Positions 5,221 to 13,342 of a stretch of 14,437 nt of DNA are shown piece by piece (within the stretch, counting starts at the first letter, position 1; the number at the start of each line of letters is the position of its first letter). Under the pieces are notes generated by a model. That model worked only from the letters and a program-made list of their open reading frames with translations. It was not told where the DNA came from and ran no database searches. The translations under genes and the position numbers were made by a program. The stretch comes from an uncultured Dechloromonas sp. (GTDB taxonomy: Bacteria > Pseudomonadota > Gammaproteobacteria > Burkholderiales > Rhodocyclaceae): positions 1 through 14,437 of the forward strand of contig CAMKYP010000047.1 in the NCBI GenBank assembly GCA_946477505.1, given 5' to 3'.

Positions 5221-8217
5221 ATGACCCAGCTTCACGAGACCGCGTATCCCCGCCTGAAAGCAGACCCGTCGGCACAGGATCTCGACGAAATTTACACCCT
5301 GACGCCCGATGAAATTGCCTTCATCGACCAGACCGTCAAACGGCCGACGGCGCGTACCGCAGCCTTTCTCTACCTGAAGCTTTTTCAGCGACTGGGCTAC
5401 TTCATCCGTCTCAAAGAGATACCAACCCTCATCCGACAGCACATCGTTGCCCAAACGGGATTTGCCCGGCCGCCGAGGCTGGACGAGCTGTTGCAGTTCG
5501 ATCGATCAACCGGACGCGAGCGCTTGATCGAATCGCTGCGCCGCTACCTGAACGTTCGCCCCTTAAATCAGGAGAGCCGGGCGTGGCTGCAGCATATTGC
5601 CGAGACAGCAGCCGACAACCGCCACGTCGTGGCTGACATCATCAACGTGATGCTGGAGGAACTGGTCCATCATCGCTATGAATTGCCAGGCTTCACGGTC
5701 CTGGATCGATTGGCCATCCAGGCCCGCGAAAAGATTCACGAGGTCCATTTCGCGGGTATCGCCAACCAGCTCGATACCAAAGTCAAAGAACGGATCGACA
5801 GCCTGTTCAAGGTCAGCAAGGATGAATCCAGCACAACCTGGAACATGCTCAAGCGGGAACCGAAGAAACCAACCAACAAGGAAACCCGCTCCTACCTCCA
5901 GCACATCCGGCGCTTGCAATTACTGGTTGAACAATTGCCCCAACCGGATATTCCCATCCCCAAACTCAAGCAATATCGCTACATCGCCCGCTCCCTGAAT
6001 GCCAGTGAGATGGCGGAACTGAAACCGCAGAAGCGTTATGCGCTGGCGGTCATTTATATCCGCTCGCAGTTTGCGCAGACGCTTGATGATGCAGCCGATC
6101 TGTTTGTCCGCATGCTTCAGAACCTGGACAATCAGGCACGCAACAAGTTGGGGGAGTACCAACAAGAACATCTGCAGCGTACGGATCGCCTGATCGGGCA
6201 ATTGAAGGAGGTATTACTGGCTTATCAGATCAACGGCACCGACCATCAGCGCGTGGAAGCCATCGGCTCCAGCCTGATCGCCGACGTCGATGATTTGGTG
6301 GCCATCTGCGACGAACACATGGCCTATGCCGGTCGCAATCATCTGCCGTTCCTGGTTCAACCCTACAAGGCCGTGCGTGCCCAACTGCTCAACTGCATCG
6401 AAATCATCAACCCGCAGAGCAGCAGCGAGGACGACACGTTGATCCGGATGATGAAGGCGTTGCAGGGACTACGCAGCACACGGCACGAGGTCGTGCCGAT
6501 TTCCCTGGTCGAGCTGGATGCAGAAGGGGATCTGCAATGGCTGCCTGCTGCTTGGCGCAAGCTGGTTGTGACGGAGCGCGCCGATGGGCGAATCGCCACG
6601 ATCAATCGCCGCTACTTTGAACTGGCAGTCTTGTACGCCATTCGCGATGAGCTAAAGTCAGGCGACCTCTTCATCCCGCATGGCGAACGCTATGACGATT
6701 ATCGCGAACAGTTGGTTGACGATGAAACCCTGAATCGCGAACTGACCGAATATGGCCAGGTGACAGGAGTCGAAACCGACCCCAGGGCCTTTACCCAAGC
6801 ATTGAAGTCTACCCTGCTGGAAACTGCTGAAGCGGTCGATGCGGCCTTCCCGGAAAATGCCTACGCCGAGATCGTCGATGGCCGGCTGATCCTGAAAAAA
6901 CCGCCGACCAGCGAACTCCCCCCCGGCATCCGCCAGATCGATCATCTGATCACGGAGCACATGGAGAACGTCAGCATCGTCGACGTGCTGATCGATACTG
7001 AACGCTGGCTGCAACTGCACAGGCTGTTCCGACCCTTGATGGGAACCGAAAGCCGCATCGAAGAATTGCGCCCAAGGGTGATCAGCACCTTGTTTTGTTA
7101 CGGCTGCAACCTTGGGCCGACCCAGACGGCCCGTTCGATTCGCGGAATGAGCCGCAAGCAAGTCGCTTGGCTCAACATCAAGTACGTCACCGAAGAAGCG
7201 CTGGAAAAAGCCATCGTCAAGGTCATCAATGCCTATAACAAGTTCGAATTGCCCAGCTACTGGGGCTCGGGAAAGCATGCCTCGGCCGATGGCACGAAAT
7301 GGAACCTCTACGAGCAGAACCTGATTTCCGAGCACCACATCCGTTACGGCGGCTATGGCGGGATCGGCTATTACCATGTCTCTGACAAGTTCATCGCGCT
7401 ATTCAGCCACTTCATTTCCTGCGGCACATACGAGGGCACCCACATCCTCGACGGGCTGATGACCAACACCTCGGATATCCGGCCAGACACCATCCACGGC
7501 GACACACAAGCCCAGAGCTACACGGTCTTTGCCTTGTCGCATTTACTGGGAATCAAGCTGATGCCCCGTATCCGGGGTATCAAGGATCTGGTGTTCCATC
7601 GTCCGGAGAGCGACAAGAAGTTTGCGCACATCGATCGTCTATTCTCGGACGACATCAACTGGCAAATGATCGAAACCCATTTGCCAGACATGCTGCGCGT
7701 GGCCATCTCCATCAAGCTCGGCAAAATCTCAGCATCGGCCATCCTGCGCCGACTGGGCACCTACAGCCGCAAGAACAAACTGTATTTCGCCTTTAAGGAA
7801 CTGGGCAAGGTGATCCGAACCATGTTTTTGCTGAAATATGTGGGCGACGTTGAACTACGCGGGCTCATCCACGCTGAAACCAACAAATCCGAACAGTTCA
7901 ATGGCTTCGCGAAGAAGTTGTTCTTCGGTGGAGAAGGGGAGATCGCCGAGAACCTGCGTCATGAGCAACGCAAGGTGATCAAGTACAACCATCTTGTCGC
8001 CAATATGGTCATCCTGCACAACGTGGTGGGGATGAGCCGGGTATTGAAGCAGCTACAGGCCGAGGGGGTGCTGATCAACCAGGAAGTCCTGGCTGGCTTG
8101 GCTCCATACCGTATGGAACACATCAATCGCTTTGGTGATTATGTTCTGGATTTCCGGCGAAAGGTTGAGGTGTTAGCGGATGGTTTTCGGATTCTCGAAG
8201 CTGAATCAGCGGCTTAG
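5221..8217 (+). CDS. tnpA: Tn3-family DDE transposase
   Basis: At 998 residues this is a full-length replicative transposase that binds the terminal repeats and joins them to target DNA, forming cointegrates. The N-terminal DNA-binding region (about 1-170) resembles the DUF4158 domain of the family. The C-terminal catalytic region (about 580-970) carries Asp690 (ASADGTKW), Asp761 (IHGDTQAQS) and Glu891 (NKSEQFNGF). These spacings are close to the Asp689/Asp765/Glu881 triad of Tn3 TnpA. Further family landmarks are EHHIRYGGYGGIGYYHVSD and LRHEQRKVIKYNHLVANMV. No frameshift is visible, so the enzyme is probably active. The gene follows the recombinase after six bases with only a weak GGGA upstream, consistent with coupled translation. 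Its TAG stop lies in the inner end of the right terminal repeat and overlaps the stop of the truncated ABC gene on the other strand, a normal tnpA position in Tn3-family elements. Confidence 0.96.
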   Translation: MTQLHETAYPRLKADPSAQDLDEIYTLTPDEIAFIDQTVKRPTARTAAFLYLKLFQRLGYFIRLKEIPTLIRQHIVAQTGFARPPRLDELLQFDRSTGRERLIESLRRYLNVRPLNQESRAWLQHIAETAADNRHVVADIINVMLEELVHHRYELPGFTVLDRLAIQAREKIHEVHFAGIANQLDTKVKERIDSLFKVSKDESSTTWNMLKREPKKPTNKETRSYLQHIRRLQLLVEQLPQPDIPIPKLKQYRYIARSLNASEMAELKPQKRYALAVIYIRSQFAQTLDDAADLFVRMLQNLDNQARNKLGEYQQEHLQRTDRLIGQLKEVLLAYQINGTDHQRVEAIGSSLIADVDDLVAICDEHMAYAGRNHLPFLVQPYKAVRAQLLNCIEIINPQSSSEDDTLIRMMKALQGLRSTRHEVVPISLVELDAEGDLQWLPAAWRKLVVTERADGRIATINRRYFELAVLYAIRDELKSGDLFIPHGERYDDYREQLVDDETLNRELTEYGQVTGVETDPRAFTQALKSTLLETAEAVDAAFPENAYAEIVDGRLILKKPPTSELPPGIRQIDHLITEHMENVSIVDVLIDTERWLQLHRLFRPLMGTESRIEELRPRVISTLFCYGCNLGPTQTARSIRGMSRKQVAWLNIKYVTEEALEKAIVKVINAYNKFELPSYWGSGKHASADGTKWNLYEQNLISEHHIRYGGYGGIGYYHVSDKFIALFSHFISCGTYEGTHILDGLMTNTSDIRPDTIHGDTQAQSYTVFALSHLLGIKLMPRIRGIKDLVFHRPESDKKFAHIDRLFSDDINWQMIETHLPDMLRVAISIKLGKISASAILRRLGTYSRKNKLYFAFKELGKVIRTMFLLKYVGDVELRGLIHAETNKSEQFNGFAKKLFFGGEGEIAENLRHEQRKVIKYNHLVANMVILHNVVGMSRVLKQLQAEGVLINQEVLAGLAPYRMEHINRFGDYVLDFRRKVEVLADGFRILEAESAA

Positions 8218-8256
8218 AGAAAAAATGGGGAATTTTTCATGATTCCCGGCCGACCC
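8213..8256 (-). repeat. Putative right terminal inverted repeat of the Tn3-family transposon
   Basis: Read inward on the minus strand, this stretch starts GGGTCGGCCGGGAATCATG and ends TCTCTAAG. Tn3-family repeats usually begin with a run of G (often GGGGTC) and end with TAAG, about 38-46 bp long and next to the tnpA stop, and all of this fits. The outer edge is placed where the RbbA-type protein stops matching its family, just after TLNLS. The exact outer base could be off by several positions. A 38-bp repeat ending at 8250 is the alternative. Confidence 0.55.
8220..8247 (-). terminator. Hairpin with T-run in the transposon end (possible terminator)
   Basis: On the minus strand GGGAAT (8247-8242) pairs with ATTCCC (8233-8228) across an eight-base loop. 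CA and six T (8225-8220) follow. The stem is short with only three G-C pairs, but the layout is that of a Rho-independent terminator. It would stop the interrupted host operon as it reads into the transposon. The dyad may instead belong to the transposase-binding repeat. Confidence 0.4.
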
Positions 8257-8491
8257 TCGGAAAGGTTCAAAGTGTAGTTCTGACTGAGTACGGTCTGGTC
8301 CCGATCGAGTACGGCATAGCTGAGATCGTTCACATCCATCGTGATGCCGTAACCCATGATGAGCATCAGAATCAGGCTGCCGAACAGCGCCATCGCCATG
8401 CGGACCGGGTCGCGCCGCAACTCCAGTCCTTCGCGCAGCGTGTAACTGAGAGCCCGTGCCAGACTGAAGTGACGGCGCAGCCCGCGTGGCG

Positions 8492-8501
8492 CCCCCCCCC
8501 C
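8492..8501. repeat. Ten-base C/G homopolymer in rbbA
   Basis: Ten consecutive C on the plus strand (G in the coding strand) encode Gly535-Gly537 and the first base of Ala538, in the linker between the second ATPase domain and the membrane part. The reading frame matches the family on both sides, so the length given is in frame. Tracts of this length can slip during replication and are also common sites of sequencing error. Confidence 0.8.
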
Positions 8502-10099
8502 TTGTCCGACCGTGGACACCGGCTCCTGGGCGGGGCTTTCGGGTATCGCATCCTCTTCGGCCGGTCCGGCTTCCTGCAAATAGGCGATGAAGGCCTCTTC
8601 CAGAGTTTTTGCGCCGCGCTTTTCGACAATATCTCGGGGCGTATCGCTGACCAGTACGCGACCGGCATTCATCAACGAGATGCGGTCGCAACGCTCGGCT
8701 TCGTTCATGAAATGGGTCGAGATGAAGATCGTCACCTTGTCATTGCGCGATAGATCGATGAGCAACTGCCAGAAGGCATCCCGGGCCACCGGATCGACCC
8801 CGCTGGTCGGTTCGTCGAGGATCAGCAACTCCGGCGAATGGACCATTGCCACAGCCAATGACAGACGTTGACGCATGCCAAGCGGCAGGTTGTCGGGCAA
8901 GGAGTCGACAGCCCCAGCCAGGCCAAAACGGCTGGTCAATTCGGCAAGACGTTCCGGGATTACCGGCTCCGGCACACTGAACAGGCGCGCATGCAGTACA
9001 AGGTTTTGCTCGACAGTCAGTTCGGAATACAGCGAAAAGGCCTGCGACATATAGCCGACGCGCTGCCGCGTAGCGATGTCGCGGGCATCCACTCTGTGTC
9101 CGAACAACCAAGCTTCTCCATCGCTAGGTGCCAGAAGTCCGGTGAGCATCTTCATCGTGGTGGTCTTGCCGCAGCCGTTGGAGCCGAGGAAGCCGAATAT
9201 CTCACCACGGTGGATGCGGAAATTCACATGGTCGACGGCGGTAAAGTCGCCGAAACGCATGGTCAGGTCGTGCGCCTCGATAGCGATATCATCACCGTCG
9301 ACGAAGGGCGACACCTCGACCGCGCGGTGGCCGCGCTTCCTTTCTTCCGGCAATAGCGCAATGAAGGCTGCCTCCAGGGTTTCAGTGCCGGTGCATGCGT
9401 GCAGTTCCTGCGGCGTGCCCGTGGCAAGTATCTTTCCCGCGTCCATCGCCACCAGCCAGTCGAAGCGTTCGGCCTCCTCCATGTAGGCAGTCGCCACCAT
9501 CACGCTAACGCCGGGACGCTCCTGACGAATACGGGATATTAGTGACCAGAACTGGTTGCGAGCCAGTGGATCGACACCTGTAGTCGGCTCGTCGAGGATC
9601 AGCAAGTCCGGGTCATGGATCAGCGCACAGCACAGCCCGAGTTTCTGCTTCATGCCGCCGGAGAGCTTCCCAGCCGGGCGCTCGAGAAAATGATAAAGAC
9701 CGGTCGCCTTGGTCAGGTCGTCGATACGCCGCCGACGTTCAGCGGCATCGTGGCCGAACAGGCGACCAAAAAACTGCAGGTTATCTTCGACCGACAAGGC
9801 CGGGTAAAGATTCTTGCCGAGCCCCTGTGGCATGTAGGCGATCGACGGACAGACCCGATTACGGTGACGCACTGCGCGTATGTCCCCCCCCAGCACCACG
9901 ACTTCTCCCAGCTGCACCTTACGCGCACCGGCGATCAAGGCTAACAGACTGGACTTGCCAACGCCGTCCGGCCCGATCAGCCCCACCATGCAGCCGGCCG
10001 GGACCGCCAGATCGATCGCATCCAGCGCCTGAGTTTTGCCGTAGCGTAAACTGACGCCGGCAAGATTGGCGACCGGACCGGTGCCATGGCTGGAGAGGG

Positions 10100-11221
10100 T
10101 CACTCGGGCACCTTTGTCGTCAGCGCTTGCGGCCACTCGGCCTGCGCATCCAGCTTTAGCCAAGCAATGCCGGGCAGGCCGGTCTTGATCTGTTTCAGGT
10201 GCTGCTTGAGCAGTTCCGGGTCGATGCGTGCCTTCACCCGGAACATCAGTTTTTGCCGCTCGCTGGCGGTTTCCACCGTTTTGGGCGTGAATTGTGCGAC
10301 GCTGGCTACGAAAGAAACCTGAGCCGGGATGACATAGTCGGGTGCGGCATCGAGCACGATACGCACCTCACTCCCCAGAGCAACCTTGCCGGCCGCCGTT
10401 TCCGGCAGAAAGAAGGTCATGTAGACATCGCTCAAGTCTACCATGTTGAGCACCTTCCCCCCGCCAGCCAATACCTCACCGGGCTGCGCCACACGGTACT
10501 GGACACGGCCATCGCGCGGCGCCTTGAGTTGACTATCAGCGATATCGGCTTCGATACGGGTAACAGACGCTGCAACTGCTGTCACCGAGGAGTGCGCCCC
10601 GGTAAGCTGAGCCTTGGCCGCGACGATTGCCGACCTAGCTGCCGCCACCTGCGCTTTCGCCGCTGCGAGGGCCGCTTCGGCATTGTGTACGGCCGCCCGA
10701 TCATCGTCGAGCTGCTGGATGGACGCGGCACCTTCGCGCGACAGCGTTTGCGAACGCACCAAGCGACGCCTGGCATTATCGAGATCGCTATCGCGCTGAA
10801 CCACCACCGACTGAACGGCGGCCACATCGCTCTCGCGCATCTTGACCTGGGCTTCAGCGCTGGCCACGGCAGTTACCGCCTGCTGTTGCTGGGCTCGCGC
10901 CTCATCGCGCTGGGCATTAAGGACATCGATCTGCATCTGCACCAGCACCTGACCTGCCTTGACGAAATCGCCTTCGCGGGCGGATATCTCGACCACACGG
11001 CCGGCATACTTGGAGGCAACGTCGATATCGGTTGCTTCGATGCGGCCATTGCCGCTGACAAAACCTTCGCCGGGCCCTTTAGGGCGCAGCATCTGCCAAG
11101 CCACCAAAGCGGCTACTGCGAGTACCACGATGACCACTGCTGGAATCAGCCATTTTCTAAATTTCTGTAGCAGCGTGGTGACCGTTAGGCTGGCCGGTGC
11201 GGTGATGGGTGAGTTCTTCAT
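10100..11221 (-). CDS. yhiI: HlyD-family periplasmic adaptor (YhiI type)
   Basis: This 373-residue membrane-fusion protein would bridge the inner-membrane ABC exporter and the outer-membrane channel. One N-terminal anchor helix lies at about 24-44. The first half of the lipoyl domain (about 57-100) opens with SGNGRIEATDIDVASKYAGR. A long Ala/Gln-rich coiled-coil hairpin spans about 100-225 and includes QQLDDDRAAVHNAEAAL. The second lipoyl half and barrel follow, with APRDGRVQYRVAQPGEVL and NMVDLSDVYMTFFLPE, then TPKTVETASERQKLMFRVKA. These segments closely resemble E. coli YhiI (about 355 residues). The ATG overlaps the stop of the upstream channel gene (ATGA at 11221-11218). Its own stop overlaps the GTG start of rbbA, so all three are translationally coupled. 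The protein looks intact, but its partner pump is truncated. Confidence 0.93.
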   Translation of the reverse strand: MKNSPITAPASLTVTTLLQKFRKWLIPAVVIVVLAVAALVAWQMLRPKGPGEGFVSGNGRIEATDIDVASKYAGRVVEISAREGDFVKAGQVLVQMQIDVLNAQRDEARAQQQQAVTAVASAEAQVKMRESDVAAVQSVVVQRDSDLDNARRRLVRSQTLSREGAASIQQLDDDRAAVHNAEAALAAAKAQVAAARSAIVAAKAQLTGAHSSVTAVAASVTRIEADIADSQLKAPRDGRVQYRVAQPGEVLAGGGKVLNMVDLSDVYMTFFLPETAAGKVALGSEVRIVLDAAPDYVIPAQVSFVASVAQFTPKTVETASERQKLMFRVKARIDPELLKQHLKQIKTGLPGIAWLKLDAQAEWPQALTTKVPE

Positions 11222-12744
11222 GGGGTACTCATGCCTCGTTCGGAGTTAAGGGGATCGCGGGCGGTGATCGAAACAAAATGCATCGAACCGCCACCCAGGG
11301 CGGCATACAGACTGATGCGACTCGACAGCAGAGCGCGGCGTGTTTGCACTAATTGCTGTGCGGCCGCGAGCAGGTCACGTTGAGCATCGAGCACTTCGAA
11401 ATAAGGCGCACTGCCATTGTCGTAGCGCAGCCTGGCCAGATGCTCCCGATCGGCCTGGGCGGCAAGAGTCGCCTGCTGGATGCGGATCTGCTCGGCGAGC
11501 CAATGGCGCGCCGACAAGGCATCCGATACCTCGCGGAAGGCCGTCTGCACGGTCTTTTCGTAATTCACGACAGCCAGTTCGCGGCGTACCTTGGCGAGAT
11601 CGAGACTGGCACGATTCCGTCCTGCATCGAAAATCGGCAACGAAAGGCTGGGCAGAAAACTCCAGGCCCGGCTACCCGAATCAAATAGGCCACTGAGCTC
11701 GGCACTGGCCGTGCCAAAAGAACCGGTCAGGGTAATTCGCGGGAAAAAAGCAGCACGGGCGGCACCGATATTGGCATGAGCTGCACGCAACTGATGCTCG
11801 GCAGCAACAATGTCGGGGCGTTGCAGCAACAGATCTGCAGGAAGACCAACGGGCAGATCAGGCAAAATAGCCCTATCGTCGACCAGCACGTCTTCCGGCA
11901 GAGGAGAAAGCGGCGCCCCCACCAACAAAGTCAGGGCATGCGCCTGGGCGGCACGCGCCTGTTCGAGTTGCGTAGCCAAGGTCTTGGCTTGGTGGAGCAG
12001 GGTTTCCACCTGTACCAGATCCATTCGGGCGATTGCGCCAACCTCGTAACGTCGAGTGAAGATGCGGAATGACTCTTCCCGACTGACAATGGTCCGACGG
12101 GCCAGCACGCTGCGCTCGTCCAGTTCGAGCAGCGTCAGATAAGCGTCGGCGACCTCGGCGATCAAGCCTATCTTAGCGGCCCGGCGCGCCTCGTCGGTAG
12201 CCAAATAGTTCTCCAGTGCTGCGTCCTTGAGATTGCGTACCCGCCCCCAGAAGTCCAACTCCCAGGCTGCGAGACCCAAGCTAACTTGATACTGGCTACT
12301 GATTCCCGAACGTCCGGTAATGCTGAGATCGGCCGGGATGCGCGCCCGACTGCCATCGACACCGGCGGCAATTGTCGGAAACTGATTGGCCCGCTGGATC
12401 CCATACGTCGCACGTGCTTCTTCGACACGCAGTACCGCGCCACGCAGATCGCGACTGTTCGCCAGCGCCTGGGCAATCAAGGTCCGTAGATACGGATCGA
12501 CAAAATATTCGTGCCAGGTTATTTCAGCGGCAATCGGACCCACGGAGGTTGCCCCGGCCAGCATTCCCGTATCAGCAGGATAGGCAGAGGAGACTGGCAG
12601 TGACGGGGTCTGATGCTGGGGGGCAAGAGAACAGCCACTCAGTACGACAACACCTAGTAGTAAGCATGCGGCGACCATGCCGCGCCGCCGTTCATTCCAC
12701 CCTATTCGGCTAGCTGAGTGTGTTCGCCTGTTGGCCGCGCTCAT
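11218..12744 (-). CDS. NodT/TolC-family outer-membrane efflux lipoprotein
   Basis: This 508-residue channel subunit would form the outer-membrane exit duct of the YhiI-RbbA type exporter. An Arg-rich leader is followed by a hydrophobic stretch ending in the lipobox LSGC, with Cys38 as the lipidated residue. Two repeated outer-membrane efflux domains follow (about 75-270 and 285-490). They contain the NodT-type segments VEEARATYGIQRANQFPTI, AAWELDFWGRVRNLKDA and LLLQRPDIVAAEHQLRAAHA. The start at 12744 has GGAG eight bases upstream, and the gene begins 52 bp after the pagL stop. Longer open frames from 12867 overlap pagL and lack a ribosome-binding site I can see. Met23 is a possible shorter start giving a more typical signal peptide. 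Its substrate is not shown by the sequence. Confidence 0.92.
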   Translation of the reverse strand: MSAANRRTHSASRIGWNERRRGMVAACLLLGVVVLSGCSLAPQHQTPSLPVSSAYPADTGMLAGATSVGPIAAEITWHEYFVDPYLRTLIAQALANSRDLRGAVLRVEEARATYGIQRANQFPTIAAGVDGSRARIPADLSITGRSGISSQYQVSLGLAAWELDFWGRVRNLKDAALENYLATDEARRAAKIGLIAEVADAYLTLLELDERSVLARRTIVSREESFRIFTRRYEVGAIARMDLVQVETLLHQAKTLATQLEQARAAQAHALTLLVGAPLSPLPEDVLVDDRAILPDLPVGLPADLLLQRPDIVAAEHQLRAAHANIGAARAAFFPRITLTGSFGTASAELSGLFDSGSRAWSFLPSLSLPIFDAGRNRASLDLAKVRRELAVVNYEKTVQTAFREVSDALSARHWLAEQIRIQQATLAAQADREHLARLRYDNGSAPYFEVLDAQRDLLAAAQQLVQTRRALLSSRISLYAALGGGSMHFVSITARDPLNSERGMSTP

Positions 12745-12796
12745 TATTTTTCTCCGTGGAAATCTCTGAGGGTAATTACACAACATGCCTCGCATC

Positions 12797-13330
12797 TCAA
12801 GGGAAAACGTAGCTGGCTCGCAGCTGTATATAATTTTGGCCAGCGTTAGGTTCCTTGATTCCGGCATTGGAGTAGTGGGTCAGACGCAGCCCGAGTAACC
12901 AAGGGGCCCCCTCCAAACGATGGAATAAGCCAACCGAACTGCCGAACTGAAATGCAGTTGAGATGTCTTTATCGCCAAGACGGGTCCCCGAAAACACGTT
13001 CGCCCCAACCCCAAGTTCAGCGCCGGTGTTTGGTACAAACCACCAGCGAGCGAAAGACGTAATGCCAACATGCGCCAGATCACGGTCCGACTTACCAGCA
13101 GGAGCCCGCATCATCCCGAGAGAGTATTCCAGACTCACATCAAGAGGATGGGCTGCCAACGTTCCCTGCCACAAAGGTGAGCTTTGATAGTTCAGGGCCA
13201 GACTGCGATATCCATCCAGACTTCCCGCTACCACGCCCAACTCATCCGCATGGACGACATGATTCACGGCTCCCAACGTGGCCAGCAAGCAGACGGCCGC
13301 GCGCCGCAGCGTACTTTTATCATTACCCAT
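12797..13330 (-). CDS. pagL: PagL-family lipid A 3-O-deacylase
   Basis: This 177-residue outer-membrane beta-barrel enzyme would remove the 3-O-linked acyl chain of lipid A. A signal peptide covers about residues 1-28 (hydrophobic AAVCLLATLGAV, cleavage near HVVHA). The mature part has alternating beta-strand patterns and ends in an aromatic-rich strand. The active-site signature HYSNAGIKEPNAGQNY supplies His152 and Ser154, matching His126/Ser128 of Pseudomonas aeruginosa PagL. The Glu that completes the triad in that enzyme seems replaced by Gln165 or Asn166, with Glu160 the nearest acid. Length agrees with the family (about 173 residues). The ATG is preceded by GAGGG seven bases upstream and lies 12 bp after the pldA stop, so both are in one operon. 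Activity is plausible but not certain because of the missing Glu. Confidence 0.88.
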   Translation of the reverse strand: MGNDKSTLRRAAVCLLATLGAVNHVVHADELGVVAGSLDGYRSLALNYQSSPLWQGTLAAHPLDVSLEYSLGMMRAPAGKSDRDLAHVGITSFARWWFVPNTGAELGVGANVFSGTRLGDKDISTAFQFGSSVGLFHRLEGAPWLLGLRLTHYSNAGIKEPNAGQNYIQLRASYVFP

Positions 13331-13342
13331 GTTTATCCCTCG

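Larger units (their letters stand above)
1..8256 (+). mobile_element. Tn3-family transposon with metal-resistance cargo (right part; left end not seen)
   Basis: The certain core is the recombinase-transposase pair (3931-8217) and the right end near 8256, where a host ABC gene is interrupted. The cad module is probably cargo, because the recombinase start overlaps the cadR stop and leaves no room for a left repeat between them. I found no copy of the right-end sequence anywhere to the left, so the left repeat either lies upstream of base 1 or has been lost. Whether the sensor kinase fragment belongs to the element is therefore inferred. Its place beside the pump makes this likely. A 5-bp target duplication cannot be tested without the left junction. 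Confidence 0.55.
8214..10103 (-). pseudogene. rbbA: RbbA-type tandem ABC ATPase/permease, C-terminus removed by transposon
   Basis: This is the ATPase of a YhiI-RbbA-YhhJ type exporter; E. coli RbbA is also reported to associate with ribosomes. Two nucleotide-binding domains are intact. Domain 1 has Walker A GPDGVGKSS (44-52), signature LSGGMKQ (147-153) and Walker B LLILDEP (167-173). Domain 2 has GSNGCGKTT (307-315), the degenerate signature LPLGMRQR (407-414) and LLILDEP (427-433). A linker (about 512-545) and the first permease helix (about 570-587) follow. Family similarity stops at TLNLS (611-615). The last 14 residues come from the transposon end, and the stop is the TAA of its TAAG. 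E. coli RbbA has about 911 residues against 629 here, so most of the membrane domain is lost. The start is a GTG at 10103 that overlaps the stop of the adaptor gene (GTGA), with AAGG upstream; the longer frame from 10163 has no family support. Transport is probably abolished, though ATPase activity could remain. Confidence 0.9.

Noticed and set aside
8214..8246. Shared MKNSP residues at the end of truncated RbbA and the start of the YhiI-type adaptor, suggesting a duplication
   Set aside because: The codons differ and the similarity ends after five residues, so chance is enough.
10104..10163. Longer rbbA start at 10163
   Set aside because: The extra 20 residues overlap the adaptor gene and do not resemble RbbA; the GTG at 10103 overlaps the adaptor stop and matches the family start.
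12745..12867. Longer start for the outer-membrane channel at 12867
   Set aside because: It overlaps pagL and puts an unlikely leader ahead of the lipoprotein signal; 12744 has a GGAG site.
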